Assembly: GCF_023149135.1 (NCBI RefSeq)
Contig: NZ_JAIWJX010000004.1
Coordinates: 62,001 to 126,000, forward strand
Source: Fictibacillus marinisediminis
GTDB taxonomy: Bacteria > Bacillota > Bacilli > Bacillales > Fictibacillaceae
DNA: 64,000 nt
Reading direction: 5' to 3'
Shown here: piece by piece, positions 33,085-41,025 of the stretch
How positions within the stretch are numbered: the first letter of the stretch is position 1
Layout: each line of letters starts with the position of its first letter
Notes under the pieces: model-generated
Told to the model about the DNA's origin: nothing
The model's input: the letters and a program-made list of their open reading frames with translations, nothing else
Database searches by the model: none
Program-made: the position numbers and the translations under genes

Positions 33085-33449
33085 ACATCCAATGTGGGTG
33101 CCTTTTTTGAATAATAAAAGGGAAATCCACACTTTTGTATGGATAATAAAAGGAGTCAGTAACATTTTGCCGAATCATTTTCAAAATATCTTGATTTAGA
33201 ATATGTTAATGAAGTCATTGATAACAATCTCAAACTACTCGAAAAGAAATAAAGCCCCTGGATCATTCATCGCTAAATTGATTGAAGAGAGCACCTAATC
33301 TTTAGGTGCTTTTACTTTGAGCTATGAAAACAGCATTTATTAATTGTCTTTGAAGGGATATTTAACTTCGTATCCGTAGTCCTAACCCACGGTAGACCAC
33401 ATCTATCTCAACACCATTTCCAAACAGCGAGGACAAAAATAACACCGAC
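33085..33449 (+). other. Intergenic region with two hairpins and a gene remnant
   Basis: Contains a weak hairpin with T run at 33086-33107 after the DUF2187 stop; an open stretch ending at about 33251 whose last residues read YVNEVIDNNLKLLEKK without a start codon (probable gene remnant); and a 9-bp stem AGCACCTAA/TTAGGTGCT at 33290-33310 followed by TTT. Confidence 0.5.
33290..33313. terminator. Hairpin terminator-like element
   Basis: AGCACCTAA (33290-33298) and TTAGGTGCT (33302-33310) form a 9-bp stem with a 3-base loop and a short T run. Confidence 0.6.
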
Positions 33450-33686
33450 CTATTTTTTTATCTTCGAAATAACTCCAATCTCGATAAGATCAATGAGTTT
33501 TATTACGTAACATTCGTTTTGTATGTAATCAACGATCCTAATCTCATCCTTTTCTAGATCAAAGAAATGAATCATACCTATAAGTAGATGAGGAGTTCCA
33601 AAATGTATGTGTTCAATCAATAAATCAGAGCTCTCGGCCGTTACCTCACAAATAATTTCTTTAACAGAGGTATCACTTACAATCAT
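33450..33686 (-). CDS. Small hypothetical protein divergent from the LexA-like operon
   Basis: A 78-residue acidic protein with a strong GAAGGAGGGA site. It alternates strands and helices (IICEVTAESSDLLIEHIHFG, IRIVDYIQNECYVIKLIDLIEIG) without a known motif. Its promoter region (-10 TATAAT on the minus strand, bases 33709-33714) holds one of two LexA-box-like sequences, so it may be SOS-controlled together with the divergent operon. Function unknown. Confidence 0.6.
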   Translation of the reverse strand: MIVSDTSVKEIICEVTAESSDLLIEHIHFGTPHLLIGMIHFFDLEKDEIRIVDYIQNECYVIKLIDLIEIGVISKIKK

Positions 33687-33708
33687 TTATCATCCCTCCT
33701 TCAAGTTC

Positions 33709-33714
33709 ATTATA
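33709..33714 (-). promoter_or_regulatory. -10 box of the leftward gene
   Basis: TATAAT on the minus strand, 23 bases before the ATG at 33686. A -35 at the right distance is weak (TATTTC at 33732-33737). The LexA-box-like sequence at 33717-33730 lies in the spacer. Confidence 0.5.
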
Positions 33715-33716
33715 TA

Positions 33717-33730
33717 CGAATGTTTGTTCC
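33717..33730. promoter_or_regulatory. LexA-box-like operator 1
   Basis: CGAATGTTTGTTCC matches the Bacillus SOS box CGAACRNRYGTTYG at most positions, with three differences. It sits between the divergent promoters, on the leftward side. Confidence 0.5.
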
Positions 33731-33738
33731 TGAAATAG

Positions 33739-33767
33739 TGGAAATGCAAACAAATGTTCGTTATAAT
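33739..33767 (+). promoter_or_regulatory. Sigma-A-like promoter of the WYL/LexA-like operon
   Basis: TGGAAA (-35, 33739-33744) and TATAAT (-10, 33762-33767) are 17 bases apart, close to the consensus. LexA-box 2 lies almost entirely within the spacer, an ideal place for repression. Confidence 0.65.
33747..33760. promoter_or_regulatory. LexA-box-like operator 2
   Basis: CAAACAAATGTTCG matches the Bacillus SOS box CGAACRNRYGTTYG with a single difference at the second base. It occupies the spacer of the rightward promoter. Repression by LexA, or by the LexA-like protein encoded downstream, is inferred. Confidence 0.7.
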
Positions 33768-33794
33768 TGTAATAGGAAAAGGAAGGTGTTAATG

Positions 33795-34025
33795 ATGGAA
33801 GGCTTTCTAAAAAAGTGCCAGGAAACTAAACAAGCAGTTGAAATTATGTATATTTCTAATAAAGGATCCATTACTCAACGAACTATTTCTATTTATGAAG
33901 TTGGCAAGTCTTCCTTCAAGGCGTACTGTCACCTTAGAAAGACAACAAGAATCTTTAAGACAGAAAACATTCTGTCTGTAAATTATAAAAAAGCATTACA
34001 TCAAAGGAGAGAGATCATTGCATAA
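33795..34025 (+). CDS. Mini WYL-like domain protein
   Basis: A 76-residue protein. I chose the ATG at 33795, six bases after GGAAGGTG; the longer frame from 33720 would run through the promoter. VEIMYISNKGSITQRTISIYEV followed by SSFKAYCHLRKTTRIFKTENI has the layout of a WYL domain: strand, Q-R-T-I, then A-Y-C-H-L-R and R-x-F. Stand-alone mini WYL-like proteins accompany SOS mutagenesis genes in Bacillus. It overlaps the LexA-like gene. Confidence 0.65.
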   Translation: MEGFLKKCQETKQAVEIMYISNKGSITQRTISIYEVGKSSFKAYCHLRKTTRIFKTENILSVNYKKALHQRREIIA

Positions 34026-34242
34026 GTTAACACCAAGGCAGCAGATCATCTTGGAAGCCATTAAGTTATTTGTAGCAAAACATCATTATTCACCGACAGT
34101 CCGGGAAATCGGTGATATAGTCGGATCAACTTCTTCCATTACGGTAGCAGGTTATCTGGAGAGGTTAAAGAAAAAAGGTCTTGTTACTTGGGAAGAGGGT
34201 AGGCCAAGAAGCTTAAAGATAATAGTAAAAGAACCCGCCTAA
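34018..34242 (+). CDS. LexA-like DNA-binding protein lacking the protease domain
   Basis: A 74-residue protein with a TTG start after AAGGAGAG. LTPRQQIILEAIKLFVAKHHYSPTVREIG and SSITVAGYLERLKKKGLVTWEEGRPRSLKI are the winged-helix N-terminal domain of LexA in full. The protein stops where the linker to the autoprotease domain would begin, and a terminator follows, so this is a designed short form, not a local truncation by frameshift. It could compete with LexA at SOS boxes or need a partner for dimerisation. Its own promoter has two LexA-box-like sites. Confidence 0.85.
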   Translation: MHKLTPRQQIILEAIKLFVAKHHYSPTVREIGDIVGSTSSITVAGYLERLKKKGLVTWEEGRPRSLKIIVKEPA

Positions 34243-34253
34243 ACAGACGGGTT
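34232..34253 (+). terminator. Hairpin terminator of the LexA-like operon
   Basis: AACCCG and CGGGTT pair around a short loop with one internal mismatch; TTTATTTG follows. The stem begins within the last codons of the LexA-like gene. Confidence 0.65.
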
Positions 34254-34402
34254 TATTTGTGTCGATTTTGTTTGCTTATGGTAGATTGTTCCGATTAATT
34301 AATTCACTAAAAACTTGATTTTATACCGTTTTCCTTCTATTAAAATGTGGTTTGAGGACGATCATTAATCAAATTCGTTTTAAAAAGGGGAAATGCTCAA
34401 TT

Positions 34403-34963
34403 TCAAACGAATAGAGCCATTAATATTAAATCTTGATAGCCGTCACCCAATTTTACACCCTTTGCTTTTCTACCCTCTACAAAAAAGCCTAGATTTTTAT
34501 ATAACTGGATTGCACCTAAATTATCTTCCATTACCTCAAGACAAACTTTTTCAATTTTACTGTTATTTTTAGCCCAATTGATTAACGTTTCTAGAAGAGC
34601 TCTTCCAATACCATAATTTCGATATTCAGGTAGTATGGTCATCGCAAAAGACCCTTGATGTCTAATTTTTTCTTTGTTTCCGTTCTTAAAATCTATTGCA
34701 CCGACTAACTTATCGTCAACTTCAGCAATAAACTGTACATAATTTGGATTTTCATGATAAGCTTTTAACGTTTTTTGAATAGCATCAACACTCATCTTTT
34801 TTACATCCTCAACCGTACTTAGCATGTATGGAGCGTTTATTAAAGCTTTTGAAGCAGAATTTAGCATTCTTTCTGCATCCTGTTCTTTAGCTTCTCTAAT
34901 TATTACTGTTTTTCCATCCTTAGATTTATAAGTAAAAACATTAGTTGATAATATATTACACAC
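34403..34963 (-). CDS. GNAT-family N-acetyltransferase
   Basis: A 186-residue GNAT protein with a GTG start (AAAGGG upstream). The acetyl-CoA binding motif is PEYRNYGIGRALLETLINWA, preceded by the beta-4 strand QGSFAMTIL. The C-terminal VCLEVMEDNLGAIQLYKNLGFFVEGRKAKG is the usual GNAT end. The layout resembles the RimI/SpeG-like and small-molecule acetyltransferases found singly in Bacillus. The substrate is unknown. It stands alone, divergent from the following remnant region. Confidence 0.88.
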   Translation of the reverse strand: MCNILSTNVFTYKSKDGKTVIIREAKEQDAERMLNSASKALINAPYMLSTVEDVKKMSVDAIQKTLKAYHENPNYVQFIAEVDDKLVGAIDFKNGNKEKIRHQGSFAMTILPEYRNYGIGRALLETLINWAKNNSKIEKVCLEVMEDNLGAIQLYKNLGFFVEGRKAKGVKLGDGYQDLILMALFV

Positions 34964-35193
34964 ACCCTTTCGGAATATAATTAATCGGTTTTTTTAACTA
35001 TTCCACAATTCTTAAATAAGGGAAAGTCGTATCACCTTTTTCTGCAATCGTTCTCCTTTAACTTAATAACAATTATTTCAAATATTTGTAATTTTCACAA
35101 GAATTTATACCGTTTATATGGCCCGATTGCGGAATAGAGTAACTAGAGCTTTTTACTTTACTACTTTTTTTAAAGTAGTATTTGTTATTCAAT

Positions 35194-35554
35194 TGCTGTA
35201 ACAAATACGACCCTACCTACCAAGCCCTTTCTGAGCTGGGAAAAGTCATTAAAACCATTTTCTGATGGGATTATTTGGGCTCGGAAGATATTCGGAGAGA
35301 AATTTCAACAAATAGATTAGAAGATCAGTAGATTGCGGTCCCTCCATCTATTGCAAAACTGTCTCGTGTATATTAACAAACTCATGATTCAATCCGTTTT
35401 ATCGAAAAAAAAATGGCTGGATATGATGACATCTGAAGATTTGAGGGTGTTAAGTCCGCTTATCTATTGCCATGTAAATCCTTATGACATTTTTTTAATT
35501 AGATATGATGGAACGAATTCCAATAGAAGGAAGTCAATCAGATATAATAGGTAG
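35194..35554 (+). pseudogene. Tn3-family transposase (TnpA) C-terminal remnant
   Basis: Pieces of a Tn3-type TnpA can be read in order. From 35194: NKYDPTYQALSELGKVIKTIF, a stop, then WDYLGSEDIRREI, another stop, then after a +1 shift (from 35333) [12 protein letters not shown] and [14 protein letters not shown]. These correspond to the 'Y-x-A-L-x-E-L-G-R-x-x-K-T-I-F ... L-R-R-E-I' block and the C-terminal end of Tn3 transposases. Stops and frameshifts show decay. It lies directly before the tyrosine recombinase at 35796, as in Tn4430-like elements that pair TnpA with a tyrosine recombinase. Confidence 0.75.
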
Positions 35555-35795
35555 TTAATAATATTGTTTGAGTAAATTCGACTGAAAACAGAGATACCGT
35601 GTGCTTGAGAAACGCGCTGAGTTAAAATTAAGTAATGATTTATGAATAACTACCTTTGTAAATGCAACCCACGAAATGACATACATATGATAAAAATTCT
35701 AAGGGTAAAGATAATTAGAGATTATCTTTACTATCGATACATTTATTAACAAATGATATACTTAGTAGACAAAGAAGTGGAAAAGAGGAATTCGA

Positions 35796-36917
35796 ATGGA
35801 TTTAGTAACCTCTATTACGAACGTTACAAACAAAAAGTATTTAACTAATCTAAAAGAATCACTTCAGGAGAAAAACCTTCTCGATGAGAACCGGAACTTA
35901 AATCTTGGTCAAAGCAGGGAAGAGGATTTTCTGGAATGGTTCTTTGCTTTAAAGATCTTTAAAGAGGGAAGGAGCTTTTCTCCACATACAATAAAAGCCT
36001 ATCGATCGGATGCTAAAACGCTCCTCACGTTTATGCTTGAACATAGGCTGTCTTTTCGCGATCTCGGCTTTCCGGAAGTTAAGACGTACAACAACTACAT
36101 AAAAACAAACTATGCGAACAAGACCGCTATTCGAAAACTGGACTTCTTTCGCCGGCTTTTGGAGTTTGGGTATGAGACGCAATTTTATAAGGTGCTGCTT
36201 TCAACATGGGTTGTGAAACCACCTGCGAAAAAGGGCCACTATATAATAGAAGAAACTCGTCAAGATCAGCCACAAACCCGCTTTCAATTAAGGGAGTTGA
36301 CCCAGGAAGATGCAGAGTTATTAATCTCTTATTTTCCGAAAATCGTGAAGACGGATACGTACCGAATGTACTTGCAGACTCGGAATTTACTTATAGGCTA
36401 TTTCTTATATACAACAGGATTACGTGCCAGTGAATTACTTAGTTTAAACTGGGGGAGTTTTAGGAAGAACCGCAGAGGAAACTTATTGGTTGATGTGATT
36501 GGAAAAGGGAATAAACCAAGGACTATTCCGATAAAGAAGGAAACCAAGGATTTGTTGTTTAGCTATCGGGAACTATTACATGAATCAACGGATCTTAATA
36601 TGCAGGATACCAGTCCTTTATTTTATTCGCTATATTATAAGGAAGAAAATCGTTTCGAGAAGAAGCGTTTGACCTACCCAGCATTATATAAAATTGTAAA
36701 GTCTGCAGTTAAATTAGCAGCTCAAAATACAGCCATTAGTCCTCACTGGTTTCGGCATACTTTCGTGACGGTCATGTTGGAGAATGATGTGCCACTTGTA
36801 GTGGTAAAAGATTGGGCTGGTCATTCTGATATCTCCACGACTAATTTGTATTTAGAACGGATCAACCAAGACAACATGGAAGTACATCTAGAGAAGGTAA
36901 CAATATTTAATAACTAA
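35796..36917 (+). CDS. Tyrosine recombinase/integrase
   Basis: A 373-residue tyrosine recombinase. The N-terminal SAM-like domain (FSPHTIKAYRSDAKTLLTFM) is followed by the catalytic domain: arginine I in TTGLRASELLSLNW, lysine in IGKGNKPRTIP, HxxR in SPHWFRHTFV, the H/W position in WAGHSDIST and the tyrosine nucleophile in TNLYLERI. All residues are present, so it should be active. It lies 90 bases before the first groEL-tail repeat and after a Tn3 remnant; it could be the integrase for that site or a TnpI-like resolvase of the lost transposon. Confidence 0.88.
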   Translation: MDLVTSITNVTNKKYLTNLKESLQEKNLLDENRNLNLGQSREEDFLEWFFALKIFKEGRSFSPHTIKAYRSDAKTLLTFMLEHRLSFRDLGFPEVKTYNNYIKTNYANKTAIRKLDFFRRLLEFGYETQFYKVLLSTWVVKPPAKKGHYIIEETRQDQPQTRFQLRELTQEDAELLISYFPKIVKTDTYRMYLQTRNLLIGYFLYTTGLRASELLSLNWGSFRKNRRGNLLVDVIGKGNKPRTIPIKKETKDLLFSYRELLHESTDLNMQDTSPLFYSLYYKEENRFEKKRLTYPALYKIVKSAVKLAAQNTAISPHWFRHTFVTVMLENDVPLVVVKDWAGHSDISTTNLYLERINQDNMEVHLEKVTIFNN

Positions 36918-37241
36918 CAATTAAAAATAAGTTTAAGTTTAACATTACAGCAACTAGACACGACTCTTTAAATGTCCTTAAGGATTCGGTTCGACCCCGA
37001 CCACCGGTTCTTAACAACAGAAGCTGTCATCGCAGATAAGCCTGAATAAAATGCTGGCGGCGCTGGCATGCCTGACATGGGCGGAATGATGTAATAACTG
37101 CTCGTTCACATCAGTGGTGAATGAGCAATGGTTAATACATTTTTCACCTAAAGTGAGAACTAGTCACGTAAATAATTAGTTGTTTCCGAAACAAGTAAAG
37201 AATATGATTATATCCTTTAAAAGGGCGGCGTACTTGACCCT
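36918..37241 (+). other. Intergenic region carrying groEL-tail repeat copy A
   Basis: The region between the integrase and the following broken gene holds repeat copy A (37008-37094). Just after it is an imperfect hairpin, GCTCGTTCAC with GTGAATGAGC (37100-37128), possibly the relic of a groEL terminator. Nothing else recognisable. Confidence 0.6.
37008..37094 (+). repeat. groEL 3'-end direct repeat, copy A
   Basis: Reads as the C-terminal tail of GroEL: FLTTEAVIADKPE, stop, NAGGAGMPDMGGMM, stop. The G-G-M-rich ending is characteristic of GroEL. A TAA replaces a codon that is probably AAA in intact genes. The copy is 87 bp long and matches copy B (44454-44540) at all but four positions. The preceding bases are not groEL, so only the 3' end is present. 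Confidence 0.85.
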
Positions 37242-37882
37242 TTGGGTTTAATTGCAACACTATCGTATACAGAAGCATCTATTAATTGGTCGACTAATAA
37301 GAAAGAAGGACATGGGTTTCCAGATTTTATGTACTTTTTTGAGTTAGGCGATATATCAAAACAAAATATTTTAAATGGTCAAACGACAAAACGGAGACAA
37401 ATTAAAGAACCATTGCTAGCAACAGGGTTTAGAAACCCACTCAGTGAAGAGGGCTGCGAAGAGGATTACAATGGTACTTTCTATGACGAGGGCAAACACT
37501 ATACACACACCAAGTGGGTTTCTATGTATTCATGAAGTGCATGACAAATTCTAATTTGGGCGTTGTAGCATTTTACATATATTCCTTGTTAAAGGCACGA
37601 ATGGGGACGGATACTTTTGTAAGTATTTTGCTAGAAGGTATTACAAAATATAGTGGAATCCTTTTATCAACAAGGGATAAATATTTGAAGCAATTAAAAG
37701 GATTTAACATTATTGGCAGTATCCCTGAAGATTTTTGCTTAGATCGTACGAATTCAAGTACATATTGGATAAAAGAATCAAGTGATTGGTTAACGATACC
37801 AAATTACAATTTCCCAAAAAGAAAAGTATACGATGTGTCAACTCATATTGATTATACTGCATCTGGTATGGAAGCAACATAA
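37242..37882 (+). pseudogene. Frameshifted gene, possibly HTH/replication-initiator-like
   Basis: Two overlapping frames appear to be one gene. Frame 1 runs 37242-37535 and ends ...KHYTHTKWV; frame 2 runs 37514-37882 and continues with MTNSNLGVVAFYIYSLLKARMG and then ITKYSGILLSTRDKYLKQLKGFNII. The latter resembles a winged-helix or DnaD/replication-initiator type HTH (weak). A shift near 37520 would join them into ~210 residues. No good ribosome site for the second frame. Probable decayed regulator or replication gene. Confidence 0.5.
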
Positions 37883-38118
37883 AAGTAATAATTTCTAAAA
37901 AGTATGATATTTGGTGTAAATTAATATAAATTCCACTAAAAAAAAGAACGAATATCTAATATAATTACATAGTTTCACAGTTATATTAATTTACCTCGTT
38001 TTTCATACCTTTTAAAATTTATTAATATAATAAGTGTTTCTGTTTTTCCCCATACATATAAATTTAAAGTTTTTGTATAAAATAAAATTAAAAATAAAAA
38101 AACAGAGGTGTTGCAAAA

Positions 38119-39147
38119 ATGTTAGGTTTGTCCTATATAGGAATGTATGAGAATTATAGTAAAATCCAATCTGATAATCCATTGAGAGATATTTGGGATA
38201 TGATTTTGAAAAATAGTGATATTAACTTTCTTTCCCAACGTTGGGAGGAGAAAGATATGGACAGTTATACATATGTTTCAACTTCAATTACTCAAGCTTA
38301 TGAATATTTTAGAGCCAGTAAGGTATCATCATTAAAGACTAGACCACTACTTTTATATTATTCTTTTTTAAATCTTACCAAAGCTATATTATTTTTAAAG
38401 AGTAATAAAAAACCTACTAATTATCATGGATTATGCAAAGAAAAAATCGAAAAAAAGATTGAAAAAAGTGAGGACTTTTTACTTTTTTCTGCTGAAGTTA
38501 ATAATGGAGTTTTCTATCAATTGGGAGAACTAATTGGTACTCAACCAGCAATAAAAACTATTTTTACTTTGGAAGATTTGTTTAACAACATAGTTGAACT
38601 TTCTGCTGTTTTTTCTGAGTATTTCAATAAAAACCATAATTTTATTTGTCCGAAGGTGGATGGATATTCAAATGGAGTATTAAAACTTACTTTTAATAAA
38701 GAAGTATTAAGTGTTAATGAAATTACAAAAACAAATCTAGAAGAAACTTTTATTAAAGAATTTTCATTGGAAGAGGATGAGCAAAATATTATATTTTATA
38801 ACAAATTAAATAAACAAGGTGAAGAATATAATATTTTTCATAAACAGGCAACTGAGATTCTTGAAAAATATTTTTCCTTTAGTGTTTATGACGATAAAAG
38901 GTATTACTTTAATTGTAATAATTCTACTAAAATTAATGGAGCATTAGCATGTTATGGGATAATGTATTTATTATCAAGTATAGTAAGATATAAGCCAGAG
39001 CATATTTATAAACTATTGGATGATAAGACTATATCAATAAATTGGTTTTTAGGAAAAATTTGTGATACTTTAGAGAGAATATATCCTAATATGATGTTAA
39101 ATATCCTTTTTGAGGAAAAAATAAAATTTTCTTCTAGTGATTTTTAG
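38119..39147 (+). CDS. YaaC-family protein
   Basis: A 342-residue protein similar to YaaC of Bacillus: WDMILKNSDINFLSQRWEEKD, then YEYFRASKVSSLKTRPLLLYYSFLNLTKAILF, the most conserved block of the family, and YLLSSIVRYKPEHI in the C-terminal half. The function of YaaC is unknown. Codon use is very AT-rich, more so than the biosynthetic cluster, which suggests separate acquisition. A GAGGTG site precedes the ATG. It sits inside the groEL-repeat-bounded segment with a restriction-modification system, so a defence role is possible but unproven. Confidence 0.78.
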   Translation: MLGLSYIGMYENYSKIQSDNPLRDIWDMILKNSDINFLSQRWEEKDMDSYTYVSTSITQAYEYFRASKVSSLKTRPLLLYYSFLNLTKAILFLKSNKKPTNYHGLCKEKIEKKIEKSEDFLLFSAEVNNGVFYQLGELIGTQPAIKTIFTLEDLFNNIVELSAVFSEYFNKNHNFICPKVDGYSNGVLKLTFNKEVLSVNEITKTNLEETFIKEFSLEEDEQNIIFYNKLNKQGEEYNIFHKQATEILEKYFSFSVYDDKRYYFNCNNSTKINGALACYGIMYLLSSIVRYKPEHIYKLLDDKTISINWFLGKICDTLERIYPNMMLNILFEEKIKFSSSDF

Positions 39148-39287
39148 GAATACCTGTTTGGTTTAACTTTTTTTGTTCAATTTATTATTTCTAGTGGTTA
39201 AAATTCGATTTTTATTTTTGGATATAAAAAAGGTAAGAGAATCAAAAAAAGTAAAAGGTTTTCTAAGTTTGACAAAAACCAAAAAAT

Positions 39288-39840
39288 CTATAGATTACTT
39301 CTATGGCATTTTTGGTTTACTTCTTTAATTTTTGCTATAAGTTCTTTAGACAAAATAAACTTACTATCCTCTAACATTCCTATAAATTCACCTTCAAAAT
39401 AATACTCACCTTAATAAAGTGGGTTATTTAATATCCAACATATTCTCGAATTACTCAGTTTTGTTTTTCCGTTTCTTGATTTTAAATTATTCTCCAACAT
39501 ACCTTTTTGAATTTTATTATAGCTATAACCTTTTAAATACCTACTTTCAAATACATATTATCTCAAATTTTTCAATGATTAACTCTCCGTTTTCAACCCT
39601 ATAACCATAAGGGACCTTCCCTGCTGACCAATTTCCTGCTGTAGCTTTTATCTTTCTGATCTTTTGTGAAAGATGTGATGTTGCTAATCTTTTATCATTA
39701 TGGTGAACAAGAGCTTGGCACTCGCTACAAAGAACAGTAATATTCGTAACTCTTTATTTATACCTATCACAGTTTTGGCATAAATTAGGTAAATATTCTA
39801 TGAATTTTTTTCTCATGTTATAAAAATTTTGTCTGTCCAT
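39288..39840 (-). pseudogene. Remnant of a serine recombinase gene
   Basis: On the minus strand an ATG at 39840 with AAGGAGG upstream opens a frame with several stops. Readable pieces, in order: LCQNCDRYK, stop, ITVLCSECQALVHHNDKR, then GNWSAGKVPYGYRVENG, RYLKGYSYNKIQKGM, NSRICWILNNPLY, stop, GEYYFEGEFIGMLED. The 'G-W-x-G-K-V-P-Y-G-Y' and 'I-x-x-I-L-x-N-P-x-Y-x-G' blocks are those of large serine recombinases. The CxxC...CxxC part suggests a zinc-binding insertion. Decayed by stops and shifts. Confidence 0.65.
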
Positions 39841-39980
39841 TACGATAAGAAATCCTCCTTCCTTAATTAGTTTATTAACGTATTATCAAGTTATGGAGTG
39901 TTATAGAGTTCTACTTTAACTCAAATTAAAAGCTCCAAAAGAGTTAGAATTAAATATAGCGGTACTGAGAAAATAATTTG

Positions 39981-40010
39981 AAAGATGCCTTTAAAGCAGG
40001 CATCTTTTTT
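39981..40010 (+). terminator. Intrinsic terminator
   Basis: A 10-bp stem AAAGATGCCT/AGGCATCTTT with a 7-base loop and a T run. No plus-strand gene directly upstream is intact, so it may be the relic of a lost gene. Confidence 0.8.
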
Positions 40011-40203
40011 GTTGTTCTTTATTTTATCTGAAGATTTAGTCTCTTATCCCCACAATCATGTTAATTATCTATCACATGTGAAAGTAGCAAAAACAAGTCA
40101 ATAGACAGGATTCCTCGTGTGAACTCTAAAAACCTTCAAGAAATAGATGGGTGATTATTCACTAATTCTTTTAACATATCATTACAAATTTTAAAGATTA
40201 TAA

Positions 40204-40313
40204 AGGTATACCTTTAAGGTTAGTAGTTAAATAAATGTAGAAACGTTTGTAAAATATGCTAACAAAGTATATAAACGTTTACAAATGATTATATACATTT
40301 ATAAACCGTTTAG
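40204..40313. repeat. Repeat cluster upstream of the resolvase, possible res site
   Basis: Contains the palindrome AAAGGTATACCTTT (40204-40217), two direct copies of a 13-base element (AAACGTTTGTAAA at 40243 and AAACGTTTACAAA at 40275), and a related inverted copy at about 40301-40313 (complement AACGGTTTATAAA). Resolvase subsites are arranged in this way beside their gene, so it may be both recombination site and operator. Confidence 0.5.
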
Positions 40314-40353
40314 TTATAATTATTATAGATAACTAAAAGGAGCGTCTTAAGAG

Positions 40354-40980
40354 ATGAGCCAAAAAATATTTGGTTATATAAGAGTATCTAGTAAAGACCA
40401 AAATGAAGCTAGGCAACTAAAAGAAATTCAGGAAATGGGTGTAAAAGATAGGGACATTTTTATTGATAAGGAAAGTGGAAAAGACTTTTATAGAAGTCAA
40501 TACCAAAAATTAAAACATTGTTTGCGTGAAGGTGATTTACTTTATGTAAAATCCATTGACCGTTTTGGAAGAAACTCAAGAGAGATAAAGAAAGAGTGGG
40601 AAGAGATTACACAAGTTATTAGAGCGGATATAAAGGTTTTAGATATGCCCTTGTTAGATACAACGCAACACAAAGATAGATTAGGAACCTTTGTGAGTGA
40701 TTTAGTCTTGCAGGTTTTAGCTTTCGTGAGTGAACGAGAACGGGAGAATTTTCTCCAACGACAAGCTGAAGGGATAGCTATTGCAAAAGCAAAAGGAAAG
40801 CATCTAGGTAGGCCAAAATCAAATTTAACCACTTTAAACAAAGAGCAATTGAAAACATTAAAAAACAATTATCCTAAATGGATAAAAAAGGAAATAAAAT
40901 CAGTAGATTTTATGAAAATGTTAAGTCTAAAAAAAAATACCTTTTATAAAATTATAAAACAATATAAGCTCCACAAGTAA
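40354..40980 (+). CDS. Serine resolvase/invertase (Tn3 resolvase family)
   Basis: A 208-residue small serine recombinase. FGYIRVSSKDQ holds the nucleophilic serine (about residue 12); IDRFGRNSREI and FVSERERENFLQRQAEGIAIAKAKGKHLGRP follow, then a C-terminal helix-turn-helix (SVDFMKMLSLKKNTFYKIIK). All main catalytic blocks are present. The ATG has an AAGGAG site. It lies beside a set of repeats that could be its site and follows a broken larger serine recombinase. It could resolve plasmid multimers or a transposon cointegrate. Confidence 0.9.
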   Translation: MSQKIFGYIRVSSKDQNEARQLKEIQEMGVKDRDIFIDKESGKDFYRSQYQKLKHCLREGDLLYVKSIDRFGRNSREIKKEWEEITQVIRADIKVLDMPLLDTTQHKDRLGTFVSDLVLQVLAFVSERERENFLQRQAEGIAIAKAKGKHLGRPKSNLTTLNKEQLKTLKNNYPKWIKKEIKSVDFMKMLSLKKNTFYKIIKQYKLHK

Positions 40981-41025
40981 AAGAAGAATTTTAAATTACT
41001 ATTTTCAATAGTGAAGGTGATATAA

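Larger units (their letters stand above)
39841..40353 (+). other. Intergenic region with terminator and recombination-site-like repeats
   Basis: Between the serine recombinase remnant and the resolvase gene. It contains a strong hairpin terminator (39981-40010), no gene, and a cluster of short repeats just upstream of the resolvase (40204-40313). Confidence 0.6.

Noticed and set aside
36961..37010. GGTTCGACCCCGA before repeat copy A looked like a tRNA T-arm
   Set aside because: The preceding bases do not form acceptor, D or anticodon arms, and no CCA-type 3' end follows, so it is not a tRNA gene or a convincing tRNA fragment.
39419..39604. 61-residue plus-strand ORF rich in Y, N and F
   Set aside because: It lies opposite the minus-strand serine recombinase remnant, whose blocks are clearly readable.
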